Source of the DNA: Acanthaster planci
Taxonomy: Eukaryota > Echinodermata > Asteroidea > Valvatida > Acanthasteridae
Direction of reading: 5' to 3'
Length of the DNA: 64,000 bases
Assembly: GCF_001949145.1 (NCBI RefSeq)
Contig: NW_019091371.1
Coordinates: forward strand, 300,421 to 364,420
The stretch's first letter is position 1; each line of letters begins with the position of its first letter. The notes beneath the pieces are model-generated. The model did not search any database. It was not told the origin of the DNA and saw only the letters and a list, made by a program, of their open reading frames with translations. A program made the position numbers and the translations under genes. Shown here in pieces: positions 37,984 through 50,800 of this stretch.

Positions 37984-40900
37984 GTAAGTGATTAGCACCA
38001 TTGGAATACCAAAATGGGTTCTGTGAAGTTAGCGCCAGCGTTTGTGTTGTTTCCAGAACACTGTGTATCTGGTCGGTACTCGCATCATCTTTTAGAGCTA
38101 GTGTTCTAGTGTTCTTTGTATGAATTTTTTTCCTCATTTCCTGTTTGTTTTTTGCTTCACTATAAGTTTTACAGTAATTGCATGGTCACCGTACAAATTA
38201 CCTACACAGTGAGTACATCATAGGTATACATGTACATTTATATTTCTTTAATCATTTTTCACATACGTACCTGTGCACATACACATATATAAAGGCATGT
38301 AAGCTTATAATCTACACAGTGAACCCAAAACAACCTTCTTCAAATGTATGCACACATTTTGTACTGGTATATTGACCAGGATTGCTGGTGGCATGAAGGG
38401 GAGAGAGGGAGGAATCAATAGTGTCGATTTCAACTACAAGGTGATCAAGAGTGATGAAAGTCCGACATTTTGCCACGTTAATGTCTACTACAGGAATGAT
38501 AACCTGTATAATGGCATCATTTGTGGCTGCCAGCACAGAAATGAACACCGATATGAAACTGGAGTGCATTATGTCAGTCGTCTGTTGTATTTAGAGTAGG
38601 AGGCAGGTCAATCCTTGGCCTTCATGAGACAACCTGTGGCATTAAAGGAAGACAGGCCAGAGTTCCTTGATTATATCAAGTGTTCAACCAAGCATGCAAA
38701 TTTGTAGGAACTTGGACTCATTCAACAAGGAAGACTGATTGAAAGATGAGTTTATTTATGTACAGTCATGTACATGCACATTTGAGTGAAAAATTCTTTT
38801 CCTCTGATAAAATTTCTGTTAATTAATTTGAATTTTTTTTTGCCAGAAGCACAGAGTAAAAGTAATTTTCCTTTTCTTTTGGGGGGAATTTAATGTTTAC
38901 CATTTTTGCAACTTAAGGAGTTAGCATCTTAGTTTGTGTGCACAAATTGCTAGATTCCATGGGGCAAACATTAAAGATCATATAGGAGCTGATCTATCAG
39001 AGTCTACCTACCTTTTTTGCCACAATCACATGAAAACTTTCAAACTAACTATAAGCTCACACACAACTCATTGAAAAGGGTACCATTCAAAATTGGTACT
39101 ACAACTACAAATTTTAAGTCTTTTTCATTCCGTCATATCAGTGGGCTTAGAGAAGCAGAATTTTGTGTTTCAGATATCAGATGAGCGTTTAGAAAATAAA
39201 TTTGAAACTGCAAGTTTGAAATCTTCACATCCACACCCTATGTAGAGCTGGGATATAATATAAAATGATAATATGAAATGACAAACCCCACTAATTTCTA
39301 CCAGTTGAATATGTGAGCCTCAATTCAGTGTGGTCTGTCAGTGTGCCTTCATGCTGGATTTAATTTGCCTGTGAGGCTTGAGTGACATTTGTTTGAGCAC
39401 TTTAGAATCTGCTTGCAGTTGACTCTGATGAGGGAGAAAATGGTTGGAGGTTGTGAGGTTTTCCCTTTAATTATTTTTCATCTTCGCTCAACAGTTCAAT
39501 CAAAGCTGTCTAGCTGAAGCATTTTGAGCAATTTGTGTTGTAGTTACAAAGAGTGATGCTGAGGAGGTTGCCATGGTTACCATGATGTGGTTTGAGTCTT
39601 GTCCAAATGGCCATTTTGGAGTAGGTTTTGTTGTGCCATTTGTAGTTTGATCATCATTCAGTCTTTTTAAGTTACTGATTGCTCACATCATTGATTTTGG
39701 ATGTACACCATGAACCACAGTAACTAGAAAAGCTCTATAACGATGCCAGACCGTTACTCACATTTCCAGTGGCTGCATTTTTAAAATGTTCAATGTGGCT
39801 GTTGCAGTTTTACAGAGTAAATCCCAGCTGTACTTCATTACAAAATATTGTATTTGGGAATCAGAGATGCAACTCTACATACCTGCATGGATTCCAGTAT
39901 ACAAATACCATGGTGCTGTAGTCTATAGATTGTCAACTTTCAATACTGAGGTGAGCTATCGTAACAACGACTGGAAGTTAATCAAACAGTCCACCTGTGA
40001 ATAACAAAAAAGAGCAACTGCCATGTGGGAGTGAATGGACCAGTATAAATATGGCTCTTATTCATGAAATTACATGCATGTGACTGGTTTCTTCTGCTTG
40101 AACTGTTAGACAGTGATTTTTAAGGAAAGGTACTGGTACTTTGCATTTTATATAAACATGAAGAATATGTAGTGCTCAGAAAGCAGTGTAACATTTTGAA
40201 TATTGTCAAATTACTAACTTTTAATCTACATAATGAGTACTGATATATTTGTTTAGGGCCTACGTCAAATTTGGTGTGCTTAAAATTTAGCCAAAATGAT
40301 TTTGCAGAGACATGTGCATGTAGTTCAATCATAAAAAAATTGCCTTTGCGAAGAAAATGTGATAACAACTCATTGGACTGCTTCCTATGTACATGAACAT
40401 GCTGGATAGAGCAATGAGTCAGTTAATGATTGTGTGATTTGGGTATGGAAAGGTTAATCTTCACCAAAACACTGTAATCATTCCCACCACTATGTATGTA
40501 CTGTTCCACTGAGCAAATTGGTTATGTGTTAGCTGAATTGTCACGACACTTTCGCTGACGAAGAGTTTGCTGTTACCACACATGAAATATCCTTTCAAGG
40601 ACTCACACAATGCAGATGCCAGTTTCAGGGCCTGTTATTAAGCCTAGCTTTAGCTGCATGAGGCATTCAAGATGACATTTCTTTTAACACTTTTAATTCC
40701 ACGTTACCAAGATGGAGGCAAGCACTGACTGCAATCCTGATCAATTATTGGCAAATTTGCTGTGCGGACCTGCTGTATATGGAGTGCAAAACTGCTTTGT
40801 ATGCATCTACATTTAGGTAATAGTACTGAGGAAATCTGGAAACATGACATGGAGTATCAGGCCTTCCGGGCCTGAGTCACCAGCAATTGAAATGGTAGAG

Positions 40901-43900
40901 GGAATAACCAACTTTCAAAATATATTTACCCGCAATCGTAGAGCCCTGAAGAAAGGGTCAAAGAGGACTAGTGTGTGGTTGGCTAATGTTTTTTGCTAAG
41001 TGCCATCATGCTTAATGAAAAATTTACACATTTCAGAAGAATCGTCCACATTTAGTACTAAAATTTACTTTAACGACTTGCCGCTGGGGTTGCCGGTACG
41101 GGACACGTATTCTTTATACGCGTGGCTGGGGTCTCCGAAATTGGACAAAGGGAACTGGGCCTTGTAACAAAAGACCGTACTCGTAACAAAAGACCAGGCT
41201 GCTGGGCATTACCAACATTTTGTCACTCTCAGTGGTGGAGATAATCCAGCCTTGTTTTGAAACAGTATACCACAGTTTTGGGGATTTAACATGAGTAGAT
41301 TACCACCGGGGACAAAAGTGCTCCACCACTGCAGCAATGAGCCATACAGTGCCACTGCACGCGAACCTGGTCCCTATTGAAAAGAGGTCAGCAGCGCACT
41401 GTGCCAGTTTCGTGAACAAAAGACAATTACATAGCACCGCACAATCTGGGCTTTTTTACAAGGTGGCAGGTCTTGCTGAAATACTCCAGCGTCAATAGAT
41501 GTTGTCTGTCAGATGAAAGTAGAAAACAGATGGTCCTTCATGTGGGTATAAGTGTCCAGTAAATGAAGATACAAATGTTGAAAAAGAATTTTGAAAAAGA
41601 AAACAATGATAATTATCCCGTCCCAGCATCATCAACATTGATAAATGCTCCCGGCGCAATGTGGTTAAGTATGTCATTCTTATTTTCAGTGTAAAACTCT
41701 GTGTTTCACCTCCTTAAACTATTCCCAAAGTACGGTGTCTTTGAAATGGCAGGATGTATCAGCCCGCCATCCAATTATTGTCATAATGGCAAGTCTCTGC
41801 ATGTGGCACATGGGATGTGACAATAGAGTACTTAGAATTGGTAACAAGACCTGTGCCAACTAAACCTGGACTGAGTCACTGAAACCAATTATTCTGAGAT
41901 TATTTTTATCATTTTGAAATTATCGAATTACCAAGGTTTTGGATGGTATCACTTGTAAATGCCATTAGTAATTGATATCGGTTTCCCTTTGCACTGATCC
42001 TGTGGGAGGAAAGTGATCCATGCAACCAGTATCAAAAATCAATTGTGAGTAAAATTTCATGTATGCAGGAAGTACGCAACCAGCCTCCCTAGAATATGTG
42101 CAAACAGTCCTGTGGTCAGCTTGAGGTATTGGGGGACACAGTACCAGTGAGGGGGAGGAGAATACCTTACAGCTGTTGCTGATGGGGGGACCAGCTCACC
42201 AGAGGGGCATTGCCCTTCGGCCCCCCTTGGTTACATGTGTCTGAATACAGTAATACCTTGCTCTATTCTGTCTTGCAGTGACAATTTGAGGGGAAAAAAT
42301 ACATTCTATAAGATTTCATGTCCATGTATATTTACATAAGAATATGAATGTTTCTGATTTCATGCTTGTGCATTTATTCTCCTTCTATTACCCGGTTCTA
42401 CTGGAGGTGGTTTCAAACTTGGTGCAAAACAAAATAACACTGAATTTTATATTTACATGTATAGATGTACATGCAGTATTAGCCTTTATACGTCACTGTA
42501 TGACATCTGTGCCTTAGACTTGAGTAAGGATTACGATAGTGGCCACTTTGGTTTACACTCTCTCCACATAATCAGTTTGCCACAAATGCATTGTATCAGG
42601 AAGCCCTCTGTTTACATGGTGTGAGGATGGGTCGTTAATACATGGGCAAAATAAGGACACAGAAAGAGTTACAACTCTGGCACTTGAAAGTGCTCGATGA
42701 GCATCGCTGCCCCAGTCTGACAAACAAAAGTAAACGTTCCAAAATGCCTGATTGCTGCCTGCAGCTTAGCCGGACAAGTGGGGACAGTAATATCCTTGCA
42801 ATATTTGGTGTGTTAATTTTGCAATTAACTACAACTTACCGCTGTGACCAGGAAATAAAGAGCAAAAAATCTCTAACACAAGATCTACTTTTGCCATCAT
42901 GAATAAACTTTTATATTTTAATACACTGTTCCATTATCCATGCAATATTTGTAATTTTATTTTGTCTCTCCAAAACATCAGTTTCCAAAGTCTTTGTGCG
43001 AATTTGGCTAAGACTGGCCAATAACATGTTGACCACCACTGGACAGTTAAGTTCATAACAAACAAAATACGCTATTTCATCACTATGAGTGATCATGAGA
43101 TCTCATAAAATACCTTTTTGTATAAATGTGGCAATAAAAATGATTCAAATAAAACACAATTTCTTAAAATGAAATTACATGTAAATAGCGCATAACTGTT
43201 GAACACAAACTCCGCTTGTGCCCATATGTGACCAGTTCCACAGAAATGGGTATTATAGGACAATGTTTTCAAAATGAGTTACATATTTAAATTGGTTACA
43301 CTATAAGCTTTAATTTGGTGTAGGTTTCAACCCAAGAGCATTTTGCAATCTGGAGATATATTGATTTTTGTGTAATCATATCATACACATTAACAGAAAT
43401 GCTTTCAGAGATAAGGCCCTTTAAACACGGGAAAAGGAAAAAGAAATCAACCAAGAAGAAAGTCTCTTAAAACCCATTGCAACAGTTAGATTTCTTGTAT
43501 GAATTGTGAAAGTATTGATCTAATAGAAGCCAATAAACCCAGAAGTAAAAGATCACCCTGTCCACATTAAATAGCCCTTAGCGTGAAATAACACAGCATC
43601 CCGTAATACCCTTTTTTCCAGAGCAGGTCACATATTCATGCCCATTTTTAAATTCACTGTACAGTGTGCTTGCTTTCTCATCTCTTGTGCAGGTTAACTT
43701 GTTTCTTCTTTTACAGATTTTCTGTATACATACCATTTTGGTGTGAATATTATTCTTTGTCAATAGCAGTATTTTTAGTTCTATCAGTATCATGGATAAC
43801 CTCCAGAAAAATGGAAATTGTGTTTTCAGGTAATAAAGAACTGTGTGAAGGTAAAGAGATTTTTAATATTACTAGCATCTTGCCAATGGTTACAGGTTTA

Positions 43901-45292
43901 AAACCACATGCCTACCACATGCATCTGCACCTTGCAATGTTCTTTCTGTGCGTAAAGAGCTACGGCTGTGCATAGTACACTGATGTAATAAAGGAGTATA
44001 ACCAATGGTCCCACTGTGGATTATAACAACTGATTAATGGCACGTGATCAGTAACCCACCAATCAGATGATGGGGATTTCTTCAGGTGTTGAATAAAAGA
44101 TATTTATTGAAATATTTGCTGCTACCTGCGTAAAAAATGCATTATGATTCTAAAGTTATAGGTATGAGGATCTTGAAAAGAATTTCATTTTGGTGGACTT
44201 ATGTGTATTTCGTTTGGGAGCTGTTCCTCCTGAAACGATAGTGTTTCATGTTTGTCTCCCAGAGGTTACAAATACTCCTTCGCACGAAGTAGGGCTGTGG
44301 AGATGAAGCTCAGATGACAGTATGTTCACTCATTGCATATCACCTCATCTTTTCCAAACACGGAAGAAAATCCTTATGAAATTAGTCCCGACCCTCGGCG
44401 GATTCACAGTCGGATACGAATCACAAAATATTTTTGTGCAGAAGGAAGAAGGTGACCACGGGAATGGCTCAGAAAAATTACTAATGCACCACTGGCCAAG
44501 ATAACAGTGCCATCTTATCCAATTATCACATCGTGCATCACTCCTTCATCCTTCCGATGCAGATTCTGGTGCATTAGTGTGATAAAAGGAAACTTTTCCC
44601 AGCGGGTTGGATGTGATAGTAACGTGCATGTTTTCTCACCCATGCTCATATCTGCGCCTGTCTCCTTCAACGTCTTCAGCTGATTGACATTCTTGGCATT
44701 AAAACTGTGGTATTCATTTAGTGGGAACTCACCTGGAAGTGCTGACCTCTTCAGAGAATCAGTGATATTTCAGGTTGGGGGAGGCCAGGGGGGGTTGGAT
44801 TGAGGGAGAATAGGCTCTGGGGCATGTGTTTCAAAGAAAACGTGATTACCTGTGATAGATATGTTTGCATAATTTATTAGGTTGCCATATATGACAAACA
44901 ATTTTGAGGGGGATAAATTTATCATACAGTGACCTGCAGGTTTGAAGGAGGGTGAGTTATATGCATATTCTATTTGTTTCTATTTTTCCTTTTAGAGGGC
45001 TCCAGGAGGTTTGATCCATGCATGCTATCACAATCAGTGGTAATGCTGGAATAGGTTGGGAAGGAGGTGGATAACTTATAGAGTCAGTCTCTTGGCAACA
45101 AGCATGGGGCCGGGACCTATACCTAGGCATATGCTTACACTGACCAATCATTCATCATTTTGTTGCCTCACTTGTGTTGAGCATCCAATCACTATTGACC
45201 TACACGTTACTGGTATATGAGCCGATCATATACTGCACAGATCTGAAGTGCATTTTGTAAATCTGGCTCATCCCAGTCTTGATCCTTTGCAG
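37984..45292. other. Non-coding stretch; possible 5' intron
   Basis: No coding sequence recognised. It includes an 11-bp inverted repeat at 41230-41240 and 41321-41331, a 13-bp word duplicated at 41164-41176 and 41183-41195, and a cluster of GATA cores at 44500-44618. AT-rich tracts dominate. If the promoter candidate is right, this is a 7.3-kb intron in the 5' UTR. Confidence 0.45.
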
Positions 45293-45369
45293 GCGCGAGA
45301 CTCCCTGGAGAATTTATGCGTGCACCGGTGATTTGGATGTCGTGATTGCAATCGCTGGTCTGGTTACTG

Positions 45370-45469
45370 ATGTCTACCAGTGTAATGTCACTCATTCCCA
45401 TCCCCACTACTCTGTGGTGCCTTGCTCTGCTTGCCTTCGCTGGACTCCAAATAGCCACCAGCACATCTG
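45370..45469 (+). CDS. First coding exon of a secreted or membrane protein (signal peptide), partial
   Basis: ATG at 45370 (or the in-frame ATG at 45385, which has G at -3) opens a frame with an in-frame TGA upstream at 45343-45345. The frame reads MSTSV, then MSLIPIPTT, a hydrophobic core LWCLALLAFAGL, and QIATSTS. It ends TCT G|GTAAGC at 45469/45470, a phase-1 donor. LAFA|GL fits the small-x-small rule for signal peptidase. An acceptor-like CTTTGCAG ends at 45292, so the exon may start at 45293 with a short 5' UTR containing a nine-codon upstream frame (45316-45345). Alternatively, a CCAAT at 45185 and TATATGA at 45214 could mark a promoter. No later exon was recognised to the right edge, so the family is unknown. 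Longer open frames overlap on both strands, but none shows a start, leader and donor together. Confidence 0.5.
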
Positions 45470-47490
45470 GTAAGCTGATGTATAACAGTTTGAATCCTTT
45501 CAAAAAGCATTAATTTACATGTATTATTTCATTACCTTAACTTCAGGTCAATATGTTGACTGTTTTTGGGCAGTAGCCTGATGGCAAGCTGGTGAATGTG
45601 GCAACTTGAACTCAGTAACAGTGTTAATTTGTCATTATCAGCTTATTAGCGATGGCTGTGCACATGTTTAGCCTGAACACAATGAAGTAATGATTGGTGG
45701 GATAGTGTGTAACTAAGTAATCCATTTGTGCGGTTAGTTGCCTGAGGAGTGGCTCACCATGAGAGGATGGGGCTAGTTCATGGTAATATGAGCACAGCCC
45801 TGATTGATTGGCGCACAGAGCTTCAATTTTGCCCCTTTTAATGGAAAGCCTCTCAAATGATTAGGGTAATCGGGAGGGAGGGGGGGTCCTTCATGTCGGG
45901 AATGCAATTTCCGTATGTTGCACTCGGTATATTCCCTTTGGACATATGCTCCATAACAAACCCAACTGAGTGGTTAATTGCACTGGGATAGAGTCATGAT
46001 TTTACAGAAGGCGATGATTTCCTGTCATTTTAGCTCTCTTTCCACATTGCACAAAAAAACATACAAATGCAATGGGAAATGAAAAGCAACGACTTTTGGG
46101 TCAATGAATATACAATGCATTATGAAAAATGCTGGGCAAGACTCTTTAGCCCAGCTCAGTGCACCAGGTGAATCACTCAACCGTTGGGCAAGAAAGATTA
46201 AAACCCTGGGGGAAGCAGTTGTTTTGCAGTTAACATTTTCTGCAGCTGTTAGGTAAATGACACAAGTTTGCACAGATATCATCCAGGATTACCCAACAGT
46301 TAAGCAGTTAACCTGCTACCCCAAACTGGGCCCCAAATAATAATAATTTGAAAAATTAAAAAGTCTAATATTTTGACAGTATATTATAGGTTTTATCATC
46401 AAATGTCTTGAAAGACAAACATGCTGAGATAAAAGATAGGGAGTACAATCCGTAAACAGGGAGAGTTAAGTATGAGTATATCTTGACTTCTGGTTTAGCT
46501 ACCCTGATAACTGAATAACAATCCTATGTATGACAGTGTAATGACATGGAATCAAAAGAAACAGTAACAGTGCATATTATTATTATGTGACGATCAAATT
46601 AATACTTTTAGTTTTGGAGGAGTGCTGGTTTTTTTGGTTCCTGGTAACCTGTGTCATTGTGTTGCAAGATACCATATTCAGTGGTTCCCCGAATCATTGT
46701 TTATGAGTGTGAGGAGTTTCAGATACAGGCCTGCAAAAGGCATATATATCCTGAGAAAATGTTTTTGGGGGGAGGGGCAAAATATGGAATGTTTTCAGTG
46801 TTACCTACTATGGCCTTCCTAGCAGGTGAGGTTTGGGAGAGGAACAGACACAAAATAGTCCCCCAAATTGCCTTTCAGTATTTTTGAAAAACAAAACTAT
46901 GTCTTGTTTTAGGGAGCCCTGGTCCCTGTTGGCTCCATAGACTTACCAGTAGACCTGAGACATTCATTGCATACATGTATACCGGTATTATTATTTTTTT
47001 GGTAGTGCAAGGCCTATGCATGGTTTAGAGTTAAATATGCCATGTTTCATGAAATCGGCAGCTGAAGATTCAATTACATTGCTGTCACACTCATTCAGTT
47101 TTTATGTTTATTGTGTTTTCCCCTGCCTTGTGCATAAATTTAATTTAGTTTGTTTGGCTTGCCTGCAGCATCTATCGATGATGTGAATGTACAATGTACA
47201 TGTACCAATGTGAAACATTGTTCTATCACAGTTTTCTCGATGTTACAGATTAAATCCCACTCCGCGTCGATTCTTTGTTCAACTGTACAATTCAGGCTTC
47301 CTGCGGTCATGAAGAGTTATGGAAAATGTAGGATGTCGTTGAATCCTGCTGTCAAAGAAAAAAAATCAGGGAAAAGTCATGGAAATCAGGATCATACACG
47401 TGCTGTTCTTGATGAGATGCTTTTGATGTGATATATGGAATAATGATAAATTTACGGTAGTGGCAGTCTCCTAGTTTATAATACCTAACT
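45470..47490. other. Probable intron start, no other gene seen
   Basis: The stretch follows the donor at 45470. No exon was recognised. A segment around 47300-47390 is rich in GTCATGGAAA-like words and resembles the repeat that starts at 47491. Confidence 0.45.
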
Positions 47491-47841
47491 CAGGGTTCGT
47501 AGTGGTCATTAAATTCCTTCAAAATCTATAAACTATGTTGTGGTCATGAAATTCCTGGAAAAGTCATAAAATGTTTGTAGAATTGTGAATGGAGTCATTA
47601 AAAGTCATTAAATTTTCATCTTTTACATCTTGTATTTCATAATTGTGTTGCGTTTCTCAAGACACATTTCAATATTTGCCTGAAGCACTCCGATCTGCAA
47701 ATCATGGACAGTTATTGCTGTTATGTCAAACCCCATGATGTCACGTCAAAGGATAATTACACATAACGATTGTGGAAGTCATTAAAAAGTCTTTGAAAGT
47801 AGACCATTAAAAAAGCCTTCGAGTTTTGGGGGATGAACCCT
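47491..47841. mobile_element. Probable small non-autonomous DNA transposon
   Basis: The segment begins CAGGGTTCGT and ends GATGAACCCT, so the ends are short imperfect inverted repeats (AGGGTTC / GAACCCT). The interior is rich in GTCATTAAA and GTCATGAAA words. CAGG-type termini and small size fit hAT-like MITEs. No matching target-site duplication is visible and there is no transposase, so the class is uncertain. Confidence 0.4.
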
Positions 47842-50800
47842 ATAACCAAATGATGTTAAATATCATCGAAATTGTCTAAGTTTAGTCCTGAAAAGTCATG
47901 TAATTGTAGTTTTCAGATTTTGGGAGGATCCCTGACAATTACATGTATAACTGTACATACATGTATATTGCCGACATGTTATTGTAAGCACCTTATCTGT
48001 TGTGCTGTGTGGTTTGAAGAACTATGGGCCCTCCCTCCTCTCACAACAACCCTCTGACCCCAGAGATATTTAGTTTTGTCAAAATTTTATTTTGGGTCAA
48101 CTGTCAATCTTTTCATGGTAAATCTGTCTTTGCAATTAGGTCGGCCACAAAGCATCTCCAGTGTACAGGTTGTGGTGATGTCAATAATGCAACTTTAATT
48201 ATGCATGGTACAATGGATGCTGTGTGTGGATGTGCGAGCATGGTTGTTAGATTGTGAGCATGGTTGTTAGATTGTCCAAGAATAATACACGTATTATGAA
48301 AAAGAATTCTAATAACAAGGAAGGGTATATGTGTTTATCTTCAGTTCTTCAAAAGAATGTGGGAAGTTGGCTTTTGGCAGTTGAGGAAGAATGACAAGGT
48401 TTGTGATCTGTTGAAAGAAATAAAGAAGGGATTTTGCCACACAACCTTTTAAAGTGCAATTGTTTTTAGTGGTTTGGCAAGGTTTGAGAATCATCAGGAA
48501 GTTCCCCTCCACAATCTTGCACTGTGCTCCTGAACTTGATGCTTTACAATAGATATTATGAGACTGTTGCTGTAACAGTGTTAATGTGCGCACTTCCTTT
48601 TGAAAACAAATTTGAAAAAATGTGTGTCCTTTTGAATCACTCAGTAAATGTGGAAGTCCTGTGTGAAAACATTTAGTGCAGGTGCAATTTCATGTAAACT
48701 TTGATTGCTCTGCTGTGAAGTGTATATATTGTTGAAAGCTGAACCACGCATTCACCATCACAGGATGCCACCTCTCTTCAAAGTGCTAAATACCAATATT
48801 TTAGTACAGGCATGTATCTTGCAGAAATGTACCATAGCTACATAGGTGTTTGAACAAACTTAGGCAAGGATGTCTGCTGAAAATATAAGAATAAGAAATT
48901 TTGAAACCTCCAAAAGAATTTTACCGGTATTGGTCTTGAAAATAAACGTCCAATCTGGAGGGTATTTCTGTTTGAATAGTCATACTTAGTAATGCCATAT
49001 GAACTTACCGTACATATACAACCTTTAAATTTCTTGATGTCTCACTGAAGAACTCATATTTTTAACACCTAATAGACGGTTAATGCAACAATTTGAGTAT
49101 GATTTCGTGGATGTGGCATGCATGCCATACTTTCTACTTTTCACAAGGAAATATTGGCAGATAAAATCTTTATATCTTGGAAATTTAGTTCATGAGATGT
49201 GAAAGCTCCAGCTTTTTCACAAGATAGAAGTGAAAAGCTCTTGTCAGTGATTTTGAACTAATGATTAATCAGTAATGGATTTTCTTAACAAGAGTTTCTT
49301 CTAATTTTTTTCTCCCATAACTGCACTTTCTATGAGGTGTATTGTGAATTTCTCTCTTGACATGGCAAATTCCTTTATGATACAGTTCTGGGGAAGGGGG
49401 TAGTACCACAGTTCTTCATTAAGCCTCACTCTCTTGGCACTGTTCACACTGTGGAACCTGCCTACATCCTCCCTGAATCCTCCATTGGCAGGAACTCAAT
49501 TGATGATACATTAAAGTGTCAAAAGTCATCAAGTCACATTAGTTGCTGGGCTCAACCATCTTCAGTGGTGCAATACACTCCAAATACCTCCTTATTGATT
49601 TGGAGAGCCCTATGTGGGTAAGGGTTATGGATCTTTTTGATGTGTGTTTGAGAGAACTGATTGATGATGATTTGGTTGAATCCATGATGAGTTTTATATT
49701 TTATTTACTGATGTTGTTGAATAGAAAACAATAATACCAAAATTTGTATCTAAGTTCAAATTTTTATTTGTTACAATTTTTTTTGTAATTATGAATAAGA
49801 AATCTTGGCAGGAGGAATATCCCAAGTAAAACATGGCTTTGATTAGTTTTAGCATTAAATTTATGGCATGGATGCTTTTAACACTTTCTTGGTGTTACAT
49901 CAGACGCATGAAGCAGCAGTCACACTGTGGATTCATAGTTTCCCATTTTTTTAATGTTAAAAGTACATGAGCATGTACATTGTAGCCTAATATAACAGCC
50001 TTGGCACAGACTAACTTGGCACGTCATATTTCATAAGACTGGCTTACAATCAAACCTACAGGTGTACGGTGCAGTTCCTTGATGAAAAGATTGTGGCTTA
50101 TATGCACACTAAAAATACTCTTCAGATTTTATCAGAACTTAAGGGAAGAGGCCAAGCCCATTTCACAAGATGAAATAAACGTGCATTCCTTGACCTTCTT
50201 TGTGTATACATGTATATCGCATCCGTGTTGCATGTACAATATATTGCACTTGCTGCTTGAGTAAATTTGATTCTGCAAGTGATTGATACATATATATGCA
50301 ATCTATGTTTGAATTCAGGCCCCTGACCAAGCAAACCCCAGAATCTCCCAGTTGATTGGCCGTGGTTGACAGAATCATTCATCATCGCAGCAGTGTTTCA
50401 CCAAACTGTCTCTCTGCATGAGTCAGACCAAGATGGGATATTTAGAGTCACTAGAGCTGCCCCTGGGCAAGATCTCACTCATACCTGCTACTTTAGATAG
50501 GAACGAAATTATCTCTCTAAAAAGCACCCAGACGAAGATTGTATTCTCTTCCTAATCTCACAGCTTGGGAGATTAGATTCCATCCCTCTATCTGGATCTT
50601 AGAGTTGTAATGACAAATTTTATTTAAGTAATGATGAAGTTTGTATCAATGTAAAGACATGAATACCCTCTTTGTATTGGACAAGACATTCTGTAGTTAT
50701 TGTAGATATCTAAACTTCAGACCATTTGTAAATGAGTACTGTTTCCATGCATGTTTAATAAAAATAAGCATTTTATGCTATCACAAGTTTAAAAATTTGG

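Noticed and set aside
45207-45503. 98-codon minus-strand frame over the signal-peptide exon
   Set aside because: It is antisense to a frame with upstream stop, leader and splice donor, and shows no features of its own.
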